13,162 nucleotides of DNA from Candidatus Fermentibacterota bacterium. Lineage in GTDB: Bacteria; Fermentibacterota; Fermentibacteria; Fermentibacterales; Fermentibacteraceae. The position numbers and the translations under genes are program-made. The notes under the pieces were generated by a model. That model was not told the origin of the DNA, searched no databases, and saw only the letters and a program-made list of their open reading frames with translations. Shown piece by piece: positions 1-6,995 of the stretch (positions are counted from its first letter, which is position 1; each line of letters opens with the position of its first letter). The stretch is taken from positions 1-13,162 of the forward strand of contig JAAYTY010000064.1 in the NCBI GenBank assembly GCA_012523605.1. Direction: 5' to 3'.

Positions 1-1236
1 CGGAGGCTCGTCCCAGGCCGCGGCCAGAGACGCCGCACGGAAGCGGCCGGCGGGAGCGGCAGCCCGGGGACGGGGGCTCGCGAGTCTGGACCATTCGGCA
101 CGGGCCCTCTCGGGGGAACCCTGATCTGCCGCGTATAGGGCAGCAGCCCTTCCCAGAGAGGCCGCCAGCCCGCCGTTCAGCGAAAGCATCTCGAGTGCGT
201 GGGCCAGCGCGGCCGCGGAGGGCGGCGCGGGGATTCTGAGCACCGAGTCCGAAGGGAGGTGCAGGAACGATCCGGAGGCTGTCACGATGCAGGGCTTTCC
301 AGCCCTCATGGCCTCGAGAAGGCTTCCGGAGGTCTCGCCGCAATCGGGGTGCCTTATGTCCACAACGACGTCCATGAGCCTTATCCAGGCCTGATAACCG
401 GGCTCATCCAGCCGCCCCGTGCAAGACGCCCATTCCGGCAGGCTCGAATCCCATCCTCCTCCAGCCAGGACCGCGACGGCCTCCGGAAAGCGCTTCCTGA
501 AGACTCCCACCGCCTCAAGGAAGATCCCCGGGTTCCTTCCCGGATGCCCGGTGCCCGCCATTCCGATGACCGGGGTTCCACCGGGCGGAGGCAGCACCGG
601 AAGATCCGGAACGGGACTCAGGGGATGCGAGATGACAGACACCCTCCTGCCCGGAACCCTCGGCGAGAGCAGGCCGGCGGCGTGTTCGTTGAGGCACACG
701 ACCCGGTTAGAGGCGTGCAGCAGCCTGCCCAGCAAGGGGCGGCTCTTGAGAAGCCGGTCGTACTCTCCGGGCGAGGTCCTCCTGGCCAGCTCGCCCTCCA
801 CCCGCTCGGCGTCGGGCCCATACTCGAAGCGGAGGTATCTCCTGTACTCGTCCAGGCGACCCCGTCCGAGTGTGCAGAATCTTACGGCATGGTGCATCAC
901 GGTGTCGTGGAAGACACAGCATCCCCCGATTTCGAGCAGAGCCTCGGCGACCGGATAGCATTCCGGCGAGTTGCCGATCATGAAGAACCTGCCGGCCGAC
1001 GGCGGGGGTTCCCCGGAGATGGGTACGGCACGGATGTCGCCGGGCAGGCTCGAAGGGTCGCCCCCCGGCGGATATCTCACGCTCCAGTCTATCACGTCCC
1101 TCGTGTACTCGAGAACTCTGGCGGCATAAGTCGCCACACCCGTGGGCAGGGGCGGTATCGGAGCGTACATCGTCGCCCTCGGACGGGCTCCGAGGCCGGC
1201 CGCTCCGGGCGGCGGCGAACCGGAGAGGCCGCTCAA
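1..1236 (-). CDS. Glycosyltransferase, GT4-type (GT-B fold), 3' end outside window
   Basis: This is a probable nucleotide-sugar glycosyltransferase for a surface polysaccharide, acting in the cytoplasm. The frame stays open from about 1236 to the left edge, giving at least 412 visible residues, so the C-terminus is missing. From the TTG start, residues about 26-36 (PIPPLPTGVAT) match the N-terminal P-L-P-P-x-x-S-G-I-A-like loop of GT4 enzymes. A GNSP...FHDTVMHH stretch (His110) and a late CGETSGSLLEAM donor-site motif (Glu301, Glu308) resemble a GT4 subgroup that carries GETSG instead of the usual E-x7-E. I chose TTG at 1236 because it overlaps the upstream GT2 stop (TTGA), has AGGGGGG seven bases before it, and keeps the first beta strand. 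ATG at 1170, preceded by GAGGG, is the alternative and would cut that strand short. It follows the GT2 gene without a gap, so the two probably work in one pathway. The sugar and acceptor cannot be read from sequence. Confidence 0.85.
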   Translation of the reverse strand, partial: MSGLSGSPPPGAAGLGARPRATMYAPIPPLPTGVATYAARVLEYTRDVIDWSVRYPPGGDPSSLPGDIRAVPISGEPPPSAGRFFMIGNSPECYPVAEALLEIGGCCVFHDTVMHHAVRFCTLGRGRLDEYRRYLRFEYGPDAERVEGELARRTSPGEYDRLLKSRPLLGRLLHASNRVVCLNEHAAGLLSPRVPGRRVSVISHPLSPVPDLPVLPPPGGTPVIGMAGTGHPGRNPGIFLEAVGVFRKRFPEAVAVLAGGGWDSSLPEWASCTGRLDEPGYQAWIRLMDVVVDIRHPDCGETSGSLLEAMRAGKPCIVTASGSFLHLPSDSVLRIPAPPSAAALAHALEMLSLNGGLAASLGRAAALYAADQGSPERARAEWSRLASPRPRAAAPAGRFRAASLAAAWDEPP

Positions 1237-2030
1237 CGCACGTCCCCCCTGAGCGTCCTCAGGCGCAGCGAGACGAGCTGGACGAACATCTGGACGATCG
1301 CCGAGATCCTGACCCAGGCGAGGAACCCGTGGCGGAACGTCTCGAACGAGACGCTGCCGGCCCTCCTGGGAAGATGGCTGACGGGCATCTGGCGTATCCT
1401 GAATCCCATGCCCCTCGCGAGCAGAAGTATCTCCAGGTCCACGACTCCGGAGGTGGAGCGCGGTCGGACCCTGTCGAACACGGATCTGCGATAGAGCTTG
1501 AACGAGGCGTCGACATCCTTGAAACCGCCCCAGAACATGACCCATGCCATAGAGTTGTAGAGCAGCGAGTAGAGGAGCCTCAGCCCCGGGTCCCTCCTTC
1601 GCCTCCTGTACCCGGAGATGATGTCGCACGAGTCCCTGGCGCACCAGAATCTCTCCAGATCGTCGAGGTCGAACTGTCCGTCGCAGTCGGTGTAGAACAC
1701 CCATCCGAGACGGGCGGCTGAGATGCCGCTCCTCACGGCCATGCCGAAGCCCAGGTTACGCCCGTGGCTCACCAGGCGGATTCTCGGGTCGCGCCCGGAG
1801 AGTTCCTCGACTATGCGCGGCGTGGAATCGGTGGATCCGTCGTCAACGACGATGATCTCCCATTCCGCGCCCAGCCTCTCCAGAACCTCCGACGCGCGGC
1901 TGACCATGAAGGAGACGTTCTGCTCCTCGTTGAAGGCCGGGAGGAACAGGCTGATTCCGTCCTCAGAGCCGCTCCCGCGGGAGGGCGTCCCAGAGGCCCG
2001 GATGTCAGGCTCCGATGTACGTCGGAGCAC
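1233..2030 (-). CDS. Family 2 glycosyltransferase (polyprenyl-phosphate sugar transferase-like)
   Basis: This 265-residue GT-A enzyme resembles dolichol/undecaprenyl-phosphate mannosyl- or glucosyltransferases, which move a sugar from a nucleotide donor to a lipid phosphate at the inner membrane. Visible motifs are FLPAFNEE (29-36), VVDDGS (61-66), and DCDGQ (115-119), which supplies the metal-binding DxD. DVDASFKLYRR (172-182) is typical of this branch. No C-terminal pair of transmembrane helices follows the catalytic domain, unlike GtrB or ArnC, although residues 154-170 and 236-255 are fairly hydrophobic. The start is GTG at 2030, the most upstream start in the frame. It overlaps the flavin reductase gene by 26 bp and lacks a good Shine-Dalgarno. 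The first 24 residues are polar and unlike the family. Its stop overlaps the start of the next glycosyltransferase. The family call is firm; the substrate is not. Confidence 0.93.
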   Translation of the reverse strand: MLRRTSEPDIRASGTPSRGSGSEDGISLFLPAFNEEQNVSFMVSRASEVLERLGAEWEIIVVDDGSTDSTPRIVEELSGRDPRIRLVSHGRNLGFGMAVRSGISAARLGWVFYTDCDGQFDLDDLERFWCARDSCDIISGYRRRRRDPGLRLLYSLLYNSMAWVMFWGGFKDVDASFKLYRRSVFDRVRPRSTSGVVDLEILLLARGMGFRIRQMPVSHLPRRAGSVSFETFRHGFLAWVRISAIVQMFVQLVSLRLRTLRGDVR

Positions 2031-2511
2031 GGCTCGGCGACTTGCCCTTCTTCACGAGGTGGTAGTAGGCGTAGGTCATCACTGGCAGGTCGTTCAGGAT
2101 ACCTGCGTCGGCAAGCTCCCCGAGGAACAGCGTATGGGTGCCGCAGTCAAGACGGGAGACGATCCTGCATTCGAGATACGCCGAGGTGTGGTCGGTCACG
2201 ACGGGGCAGCCCGTGACACCCTCCCTGGTGCCGATTCCCTCCAGCTTGTCGAAGTCCCTGCCGCATCTGAATCCGAACCGCCCGATGAATGTCATAGGGG
2301 CATCCTCGGCAAGGACGGAGACGCTGAACACCCCTGTCTTCTCCAGGCATTCGTGGGTGAAGTTGAGCTTGTTGATGCTTATCGCAACGGTGGGAGGCTC
2401 GGCCGTGATCTGGAACACGGTGTTGGCTATCTGCCCGTTGCGCAGACCGCCGCCGCCGGTGGCGACGATGTACACACCGTAGCTTATCCTGTGCAGCGCC
2501 GTCTTGTCCAC
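2005..2511 (-). CDS. Flavin reductase-like FMN-binding protein
   Basis: This 168-residue protein belongs to the flavin reductase / flavoredoxin family, split-barrel FMN proteins that reduce flavin with NAD(P)H or act as electron carriers. It has NGQIANTVFQ (25-34), SINKLNFTHE (45-54), a central FRCGRDFDKLEG (81-92), and the typical tail YYHLVKKGKSPSRAPTY (149-165). This resembles the N-terminal half of high-molecular-weight rubredoxin (Hrb) from anaerobes, but no rubredoxin domain is attached. I chose GTG at 2511 because the family begins M-D-K-x-A-L-x-K-I-S-Y-G, matched here by VDKTALHRISYG, and AGGGGG lies four bases upstream. The frame extends to 2562, but that overlaps the peroxiredoxin gene. 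It starts 8 bp after the peroxiredoxin stop, suggesting co-expression and a shared role in disposing of peroxide or oxygen. Its electron donor and acceptor are unknown. Confidence 0.92.
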   Translation of the reverse strand: MDKTALHRISYGVYIVATGGGGLRNGQIANTVFQITAEPPTVAISINKLNFTHECLEKTGVFSVSVLAEDAPMTFIGRFGFRCGRDFDKLEGIGTREGVTGCPVVTDHTSAYLECRIVSRLDCGTHTLFLGELADAGILNDLPVMTYAYYHLVKKGKSPSRAPTYIGA

Positions 2512-2515
2512 GCGT

Positions 2516-2521
2516 CCCCCT
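2516..2521 (-). promoter_or_regulatory. Ribosome binding site of the flavin reductase gene
   Basis: AGGGGG on the minus strand, four bases before the GTG at 2511. It overlaps the TAG stop of the peroxiredoxin gene. This site, with the family-typical N-terminus, favours GTG 2511 over the longer frame reaching 2562. Confidence 0.55.
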
Positions 2522-3167
2522 ACTCGCCCATCCTGCGATGGCAGAACCACCAGTCCAGGCATTCGTACTGCCTGGGTCTCTCCCTGGCGGCGGCCTCGTC
2601 CTGCGGCGGCGGGACGATGACGTTGCCGCCTATCATCTCGTTCCTCGGCCAGTTGGCCGGGATGGAGACGCCGTTCTTGTCGCCGATCTGGAGACCCTGC
2701 ACCATGCGCAGTATCTCCTCGGTGTTCCTGCCCAGTTCCTGAGGATAGAACACCATGGCTCTGAGGATGCCCTTGGGATCGACGATGAACACACCCCTCA
2801 CGGAGTTGGTACCCTTTCCGGGATGGATCAGCGAGAGGGCTTTTGCGATCTCACCCATGTCATCGGCGATAACGGGGAAGCGGATATCCACGCCCGTCTT
2901 CTCCCTTATCCACTCCAGCCATTTCATGTGCGACCACACCTGGTCTATGCTCAGGCCGACGAGCTCGCACCCGAGCGATCGGAACTCGCCGTATCGCTTC
3001 TGAAAGGCTACGAACTCAGTGGTACAGACGGGCGTGAAGTCTGCCGGATGGCTGAACAGCACGAACCACCGCCCGGCCATGTCGCCGGGCAGGACCAGCC
3101 GCCCCTGTGTTGTCCGCGCTTCGAACTGGGGGAATCTCTCGCCCAGCATGGGCATGCTGGAGTCCAT
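2520..3167 (-). CDS. Peroxiredoxin, Prx6 / archaeal thioredoxin-peroxidase type
   Basis: This 215-residue thiol peroxidase reduces H2O2 and organic hydroperoxides in the cytoplasm. The thioredoxin-fold core carries the peroxidatic motif PADFTPVCTTE with Cys48, and R145-like positions follow in the conserved second half (SVRGVFIVDPKG). The C-terminal arm is characteristic of Prx6-type enzymes and ends in ECLDWWFCH with Cys203 and Cys209. In the archaeal Aeropyrum enzyme the three cysteines are 50, 207 and 213, and the spacing here matches closely, so a multi-cysteine mechanism is likely rather than strict 1-Cys chemistry. The start is ATG at 3167 with AGGAG eight bases upstream, inside the end of the kinase gene. 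It lies 3 bp after the kinase stop and 8 bp before the flavin reductase start. The family is certain; the physiological reductant is unknown. Confidence 0.96.
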   Translation of the reverse strand: MDSSMPMLGERFPQFEARTTQGRLVLPGDMAGRWFVLFSHPADFTPVCTTEFVAFQKRYGEFRSLGCELVGLSIDQVWSHMKWLEWIREKTGVDIRFPVIADDMGEIAKALSLIHPGKGTNSVRGVFIVDPKGILRAMVFYPQELGRNTEEILRMVQGLQIGDKNGVSIPANWPRNEMIGGNVIVPPPQDEAAARERPRQYECLDWWFCHRRMGE

Positions 3168-3170
3168 CCG

Positions 3171-6100
3171 TCACGCTCCTTCCACGCCGGGCCGCCCGGC
3201 CGGCCCGTCTTCCGGCGCGCCGGGATCCCGGCGCTCGCCGGCCACCACCCGTCTGACCTTGGCGACGAGGTCAACGGTCCTGTAGGGCTTCTGTATGAAA
3301 CCGGCCAGCCCCTTCCCCGAGAACCTGTTCACCGCGTCCATCTCGTTGTAGCCGCTTGACAGTATGACCTTCACGTCGGGTTTGATCCTCCTGAACTCCC
3401 TGAATGTCTCCTCTCCGTTCATGTGGGGCATGGTCATGTCGAGGAGCACCAGATCGAAGGCTCCGTCGTTGCGCCTGAAGATCTCCAGCGCCTCGCGGCC
3501 GTCGCAGGCTACCGACGTCCTGAAGCCCGACTTCTCGAGGGCGATCTTCACCACGGTGCGCACCGTCTCCTCGTCGTCCACTACGAGGATGCATCCGGTG
3601 GGCTGGGCCTCCCCGCCTGCCGCGGGGGAGGACTCGGAACTCTTCTTCGCTTCCTCAAGGCCCGGGAAGAGAACCTTGAACGTGCTCCCCTTGCCAGGCT
3701 CGCTGTAAACCTTGAGAGTGCCCATGTGCCCTCGGACGATACCGAGAACGGCCGCCAGACCGAGCCCCCGTCCGGTGAACTTGGTCGTGAAGAAGGGGTC
3801 GAATATCCTCGCCTTGGTCTTCTCGTCCATTCCGCAGCCCGTGTCGGAAACCTCGATGAAAACGTATGTCCCTTCGGGCATGTCCTCGTCCATGTAGGTG
3901 CCGGCGAGGTAGCTCCTGTCCACCAGGGTCATCCCGGTGGCCACCGTGATCGCCCCGCTCCTGTCCCCTATCGCCTCGGCGGCGTTGATGATGAGGTTCA
4001 TTATCACCTGCCTGAGCTGGGTCGCGTCGCCTTCGATGAGGTTGATTTCCTGCGCGAGATCGAGCCTGAGAACGACGTTCTTGGGGACTGCCGCCTGCAG
4101 GAGGTTCACCATCTCCTCGATGAGGATGTTCAGGTTGACGGGCTCTACTACGAACTTGCCCCTGCCCGAGTAGGCCAGGAGCTGGTTCGTCAGCTCGGCG
4201 GCGCGGATCGCCGCGGTCTCGAGCCTCTCCAGCGTCCGGCGCACGGGGGATTCAGGCGGGAGCTCCATCAAAGCGAGCCCGGCGTTCCCCAGTCTGCCCA
4301 TCAGCAGGTTGTTGAAGTCGTGGGCGATTCCGCCCGCGAGTATGCCGAGGCTCTCCAGCTTCTGCGACTGCTGTATCTGCCGCTCGAGGAGCTTCCTCTC
4401 CTCCTCGATCCGCTTGCGCTCGGAAATGTCCCTCACGATCGAGAGGGTCGCGGGCTGGCCGTTCTCTATCACGACCGAGGTCTGGATCTCGACCGGGATG
4501 ACCCGCTCCTGCCGGTCGATGACGGTGGTCTCGTATATCCGGGGGACGTCCTCCCCCCTCAGACGCCGCTGGTGCCTGTCCAGCACCTTCTCCCTCTCTC
4601 CGGGCGCCAGGAACTCCGTGAAGTAATGGCCCTCGAATTCCTCCGGCGTCAGCCTGAGCATCCTCAGAAGGGCCGGGTTGCCGAAGACGGCCTTGCCGTC
4701 ACGCGCCAGTATGACTCCGTCGTCGGCCCGCTCGATCAGGTTCCTGTAGCGCGACTCGCTTTCGCTCAGAGCCTCCTCGAACCTGCGCCGCTCTATGACC
4801 AGCGCGGCCGTGCCGGAGAGGTACAGCAGGGCATCCCTCTGGCGCTCGTCGAGAGGCGGGTTGTCCGAGTAGCTCTGCACGCACATCACCCCGAAGACCC
4901 TTCCCTCGACGACGAGCGGCACTCCGAGCCACCAGCGTGAGAGCTCCCCGTAGAGCTCCATCTCGCCCCGCGAGATGAATGCCGTCTGGTCCTCCATGGT
5001 GGCGAAGATCGGTTTCGCGTTTCTGAGGACCATCTCTGTCATGCCCCGTCCGGGCTTTCTCGAATCGAACTTCGTGTCGAACCTGTCTATGTAGTACGGG
5101 AAGTGGATCATGTCGGCCTTCGGGTCGTAGATCGCGATGTAGAAGTTGTCGGCCGCCACGAGCTTGCCTATCACCCTGTGTATCGCCGCATACAGGTCGT
5201 CCATCCTCGACACGCTGAGGCCCGCCTCGACGATCTCACGCGAAGCCTCGCTGAGATCCTCGGAGTATCGAATGTCGCTTATGTCGTGGGCGAAGACCAC
5301 GCGGCCGTCCGGACCGCCGCCCGGGTCGGAGAGCGTGTGCAGTCGAGTGCGTCGGATGCACCCGTCGGGATACCTGAGCACCGCGGGGGAGGTGTCGCCC
5401 CTCGCTATGGCCGCGATCGCGGACTCCTCCTCGACCGTGAGCACGGTGTCCCGCCAGAGCTCGGTCCAGTGGGTTCCGGCGGGCTTGCCGCCGGCCCTGA
5501 GCGCAGACGTGGCGGACTTGTTGGCCCACACCACCCGCATGTCCTCGTCCAGCAGGATCACCGCGTCCTCGACTCCGTCGAGGATCAGTGCCTTCTCCCG
5601 CTCCGAACGCGAAAGGGCGCTTTCGAACCTGCCGCGCCCGACGGCCTCCAGGAGGTGCGATACTATCTCCGCGAGCGAGATGGCGGCGTTCTCGTCCTCC
5701 GACGTCCAGTGCCTCGGGGGAGGGGTCGTGCTCTCGAGACAGATCACTCCGGCCAGATCGCCCCTCACCATGATCGGGGCGTCGAGGGTCGAGAGGACGC
5801 CCTTCTCGGGATAGTAGTTGTCCGCGAATTCGGAAACCCTGGGATCGCTGTACACGTCGTGTACGGCCAGCACTCTCTCGGCTCTGAGGATGTCGTAGTA
5901 CCTGTATGCCCTGTATGGGCCCGAAGGTGACGGACCGGGGTCCAGCCGCACTCCCGATCCCCTCTCCCATAGCGCCCTGCAGGCAAGGACGTCCTCTTCG
6001 TCCCCCACCATCAGCCATATCCCCACCCTGTCCACTCCCGTTATCTCGGCGGCGGTCCCGGCTATCGCGGGCAGAGCCGCTTCGACATCGCCGGCCACGA

Positions 6101-6578
6101 CGTGCGGGCTCGAGGCGAGGTCGTGGATAAGCTGGTCAGCCCGGCGGCCCGACTCCGAAGTTTCGTGCATGGACGCCACGGGGACGGCCATCCCCAAGAG
6201 AAGCGAGACTGTTCCGGAGGGCGAGGAGATAGCGATCTGCCGGACAGAAACCGCCGTGAACGTGGACCAGGGAACCGGGAGGTCCACGTGCACCGATTGC
6301 GGAGGATTAGTCGGGGACGGCGCATCTGATGCGGCTGTGGTGAGGGCTTCTATCACGGCGGCGCCCCGCGGTGAGGCGGCGGTGCGAATCAGATCGGGAG
6401 CCTGGCCCTCCCAGCTTCCCGGCGCGAGCCCGCAGAGGTCGAGCATCTCCTCGCTTGCTGCGAGCCAGCGGCCGGTGGGTTCGCTGAGTACGAGAGGTAT
6501 GCCGGCATGTCTTACGAGCTGCGCAAGGAGGTTGTCCGATGCGGGAAGCATCCCGGTGGATCTTGTCTGCCCGGCCAA
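3171..6578 (-). CDS. Hybrid sensor histidine kinase, PAS-GAF-PAS-GAF-PAS-HisKA-HATPase-REC
   Basis: This 1135-residue soluble hybrid kinase has no evident transmembrane segment, so it probably senses a cytoplasmic signal. Approximate order: degenerate PAS (15-135), GAF (160-312), PAS (325-440), GAF (445-597), PAS (605-720), short coiled linker (720-742), HisKA with phospho-His753 in GGIAHDFNN, HATPase with N-box NLIINAAEA (861-869), DTGCGMD (912-918) and GRGLGLA (936-942), and REC (996-1112) with acidic pair Asp1001/Asp1002, phospho-Asp1047, Ser1074 and Lys1097. All catalytic residues are present. The AHDFNNLLMG motif places the kinase core in the NtrB-like class. The start is TTG at 6578 with GGGAGGG close upstream; ATG at 6551 is an alternative but lacks a Shine-Dalgarno. 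The gene leads the peroxiredoxin and flavin reductase genes, so a redox or oxygen signal is a reasonable inference. No separate response regulator gene is in the window. The ligands of the GAF/PAS domains cannot be read from sequence. Confidence 0.95.
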   Translation of the reverse strand: MAGQTRSTGMLPASDNLLAQLVRHAGIPLVLSEPTGRWLAASEEMLDLCGLAPGSWEGQAPDLIRTAASPRGAAVIEALTTAASDAPSPTNPPQSVHVDLPVPWSTFTAVSVRQIAISSPSGTVSLLLGMAVPVASMHETSESGRRADQLIHDLASSPHVVAGDVEAALPAIAGTAAEITGVDRVGIWLMVGDEEDVLACRALWERGSGVRLDPGPSPSGPYRAYRYYDILRAERVLAVHDVYSDPRVSEFADNYYPEKGVLSTLDAPIMVRGDLAGVICLESTTPPPRHWTSEDENAAISLAEIVSHLLEAVGRGRFESALSRSEREKALILDGVEDAVILLDEDMRVVWANKSATSALRAGGKPAGTHWTELWRDTVLTVEEESAIAAIARGDTSPAVLRYPDGCIRRTRLHTLSDPGGGPDGRVVFAHDISDIRYSEDLSEASREIVEAGLSVSRMDDLYAAIHRVIGKLVAADNFYIAIYDPKADMIHFPYYIDRFDTKFDSRKPGRGMTEMVLRNAKPIFATMEDQTAFISRGEMELYGELSRWWLGVPLVVEGRVFGVMCVQSYSDNPPLDERQRDALLYLSGTAALVIERRRFEEALSESESRYRNLIERADDGVILARDGKAVFGNPALLRMLRLTPEEFEGHYFTEFLAPGEREKVLDRHQRRLRGEDVPRIYETTVIDRQERVIPVEIQTSVVIENGQPATLSIVRDISERKRIEEERKLLERQIQQSQKLESLGILAGGIAHDFNNLLMGRLGNAGLALMELPPESPVRRTLERLETAAIRAAELTNQLLAYSGRGKFVVEPVNLNILIEEMVNLLQAAVPKNVVLRLDLAQEINLIEGDATQLRQVIMNLIINAAEAIGDRSGAITVATGMTLVDRSYLAGTYMDEDMPEGTYVFIEVSDTGCGMDEKTKARIFDPFFTTKFTGRGLGLAAVLGIVRGHMGTLKVYSEPGKGSTFKVLFPGLEEAKKSSESSPAAGGEAQPTGCILVVDDEETVRTVVKIALEKSGFRTSVACDGREALEIFRRNDGAFDLVLLDMTMPHMNGEETFREFRRIKPDVKVILSSGYNEMDAVNRFSGKGLAGFIQKPYRTVDLVAKVRRVVAGERRDPGAPEDGPAGRPGVEGA

Positions 6579-6623
6579 TGGCCCTCCCTGTGTCGAACAA
6601 ACTCCGGTTCGAATCCGGCCGGG

Positions 6624-6654
6624 ATTAGATGCATAAAAGACAGAGGCTTGTCAC
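6624..6654 (-). promoter_or_regulatory. Candidate sigma70-like promoter for the kinase-peroxiredoxin genes
   Basis: On the minus strand GTGACA (6654-6649, 5/6 to TTGACA) is followed after 19 bases by TCTAAT (6629-6624, 5/6 to TATAAT). Transcription would begin near 6617, about 40 bases before the TTG start of the kinase. The spacing is at the long limit and the organism's sigma preferences are unknown. The same bases also form a possible terminator, so both readings cannot be fully right. Confidence 0.25.
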
Positions 6655-6675
6655 GCCCGCCAGGCTGGCAGGGCG
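6635..6675 (-). terminator. Hairpin region after the mutS/orphan-ORF transcript, possible weak terminator
   Basis: Reading the minus strand, CGCCC-T-GCCA / TGGC-GGGCG forms a 9-bp stem with one bulged base and a three-base loop (6675-6654). A weaker GACA...TGTC hairpin (6652-6639) follows and runs directly into TTTTAT (6638-6633). The strong stem is not itself next to the T tract, so this is at best a leaky terminator. It falls between the 98-residue ORF and the kinase gene, where an operon boundary is plausible. Confidence 0.28.
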
Positions 6676-6691
6676 ATGAGCACCGGGAGGA

Positions 6692-6988
6692 TCACGCCGT
6701 GCAGACGCAGCGCACGCCTTCAGGCCTTGTCTCAGACCATACGCAGGCCAGAAGGAATCTGCCGCTCGGGCTTTCCAGTACGAGCATTGCGCCGGGACCG
6801 GGAATGCGGCGGCACCCTCCCGGAAGATCGACAACCGCCATCGGCTGGGATCCCTCCAGGAATCGGGCCTTCACGCCCGTTGCGACGATGCCTATGCAGC
6901 CGGGATCGCGCACTGTCCAGAAGTCCTCCAACCCGCACCTCCGGTTCGCGAACGGAGTATATGCGGTTCCTCGGTAAAATGCAAACAT
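6692..6988 (-). CDS. Hypothetical 98-residue protein downstream of mutS
   Basis: I do not recognise this protein. It would start at ATG 6988, 7 bp after the mutS stop and on the same strand, which suits translational coupling, but no Shine-Dalgarno precedes that ATG. TTG at 6931 has GGAGG seven bases upstream and would give a 79-residue form. The sequence has six cysteines (18, 31, 59, 82, 94, 96), no signal peptide and no transmembrane helix. It alternates short hydrophobic strands (CIGIVATGV, PMAVVDLP, AMLVLES, RFLLACVW) with glycine/proline turns, which suggests a small beta-rich fold. Third-position GC looks elevated but is not decisive. Without it, more than 400 bp between mutS and the kinase would be empty, which is unusual in this compact cluster. 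Competing open frames on the other strand exist, so it may not be a gene. Confidence 0.42.
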   Translation of the reverse strand: MFAFYRGTAYTPFANRRCGLEDFWTVRDPGCIGIVATGVKARFLEGSQPMAVVDLPGGCRRIPGPGAMLVLESPSGRFLLACVWSETRPEGVRCVCTA

Positions 6989-6995
6989 TTGTTTG

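Noticed and set aside
199..1494. 431-codon plus-strand frame at the left edge
   Set aside because: The minus strand here encodes clear GT4 and GT2 glycosyltransferases; the plus product is Arg/Gly/Pro-rich with no domain.
3423..4940. 505-codon plus-strand frame opposite the histidine kinase
   Set aside because: It is the codon-bias shadow of the HisKA, HATPase and REC coding sequence, with low-complexity composition.
6603..6627. tRNA-like T-arm (CCGG-TTCGAAT-CCGG followed by CGGGATTA), with an upstream CATCCCG that could pair as an acceptor stem
   Set aside because: No D-arm and no 7-base anticodon loop can be built in the bases between, the span of about 79 is odd, and the kinase start codon lies inside it. 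At most a chance T-arm or a tRNA fragment.
6625..6834. 69-codon minus-strand frame overlapping the 98-residue ORF
   Set aside because: It is in a different frame from the better-placed 98-residue ORF, runs through the hairpin region and looks like random translation.
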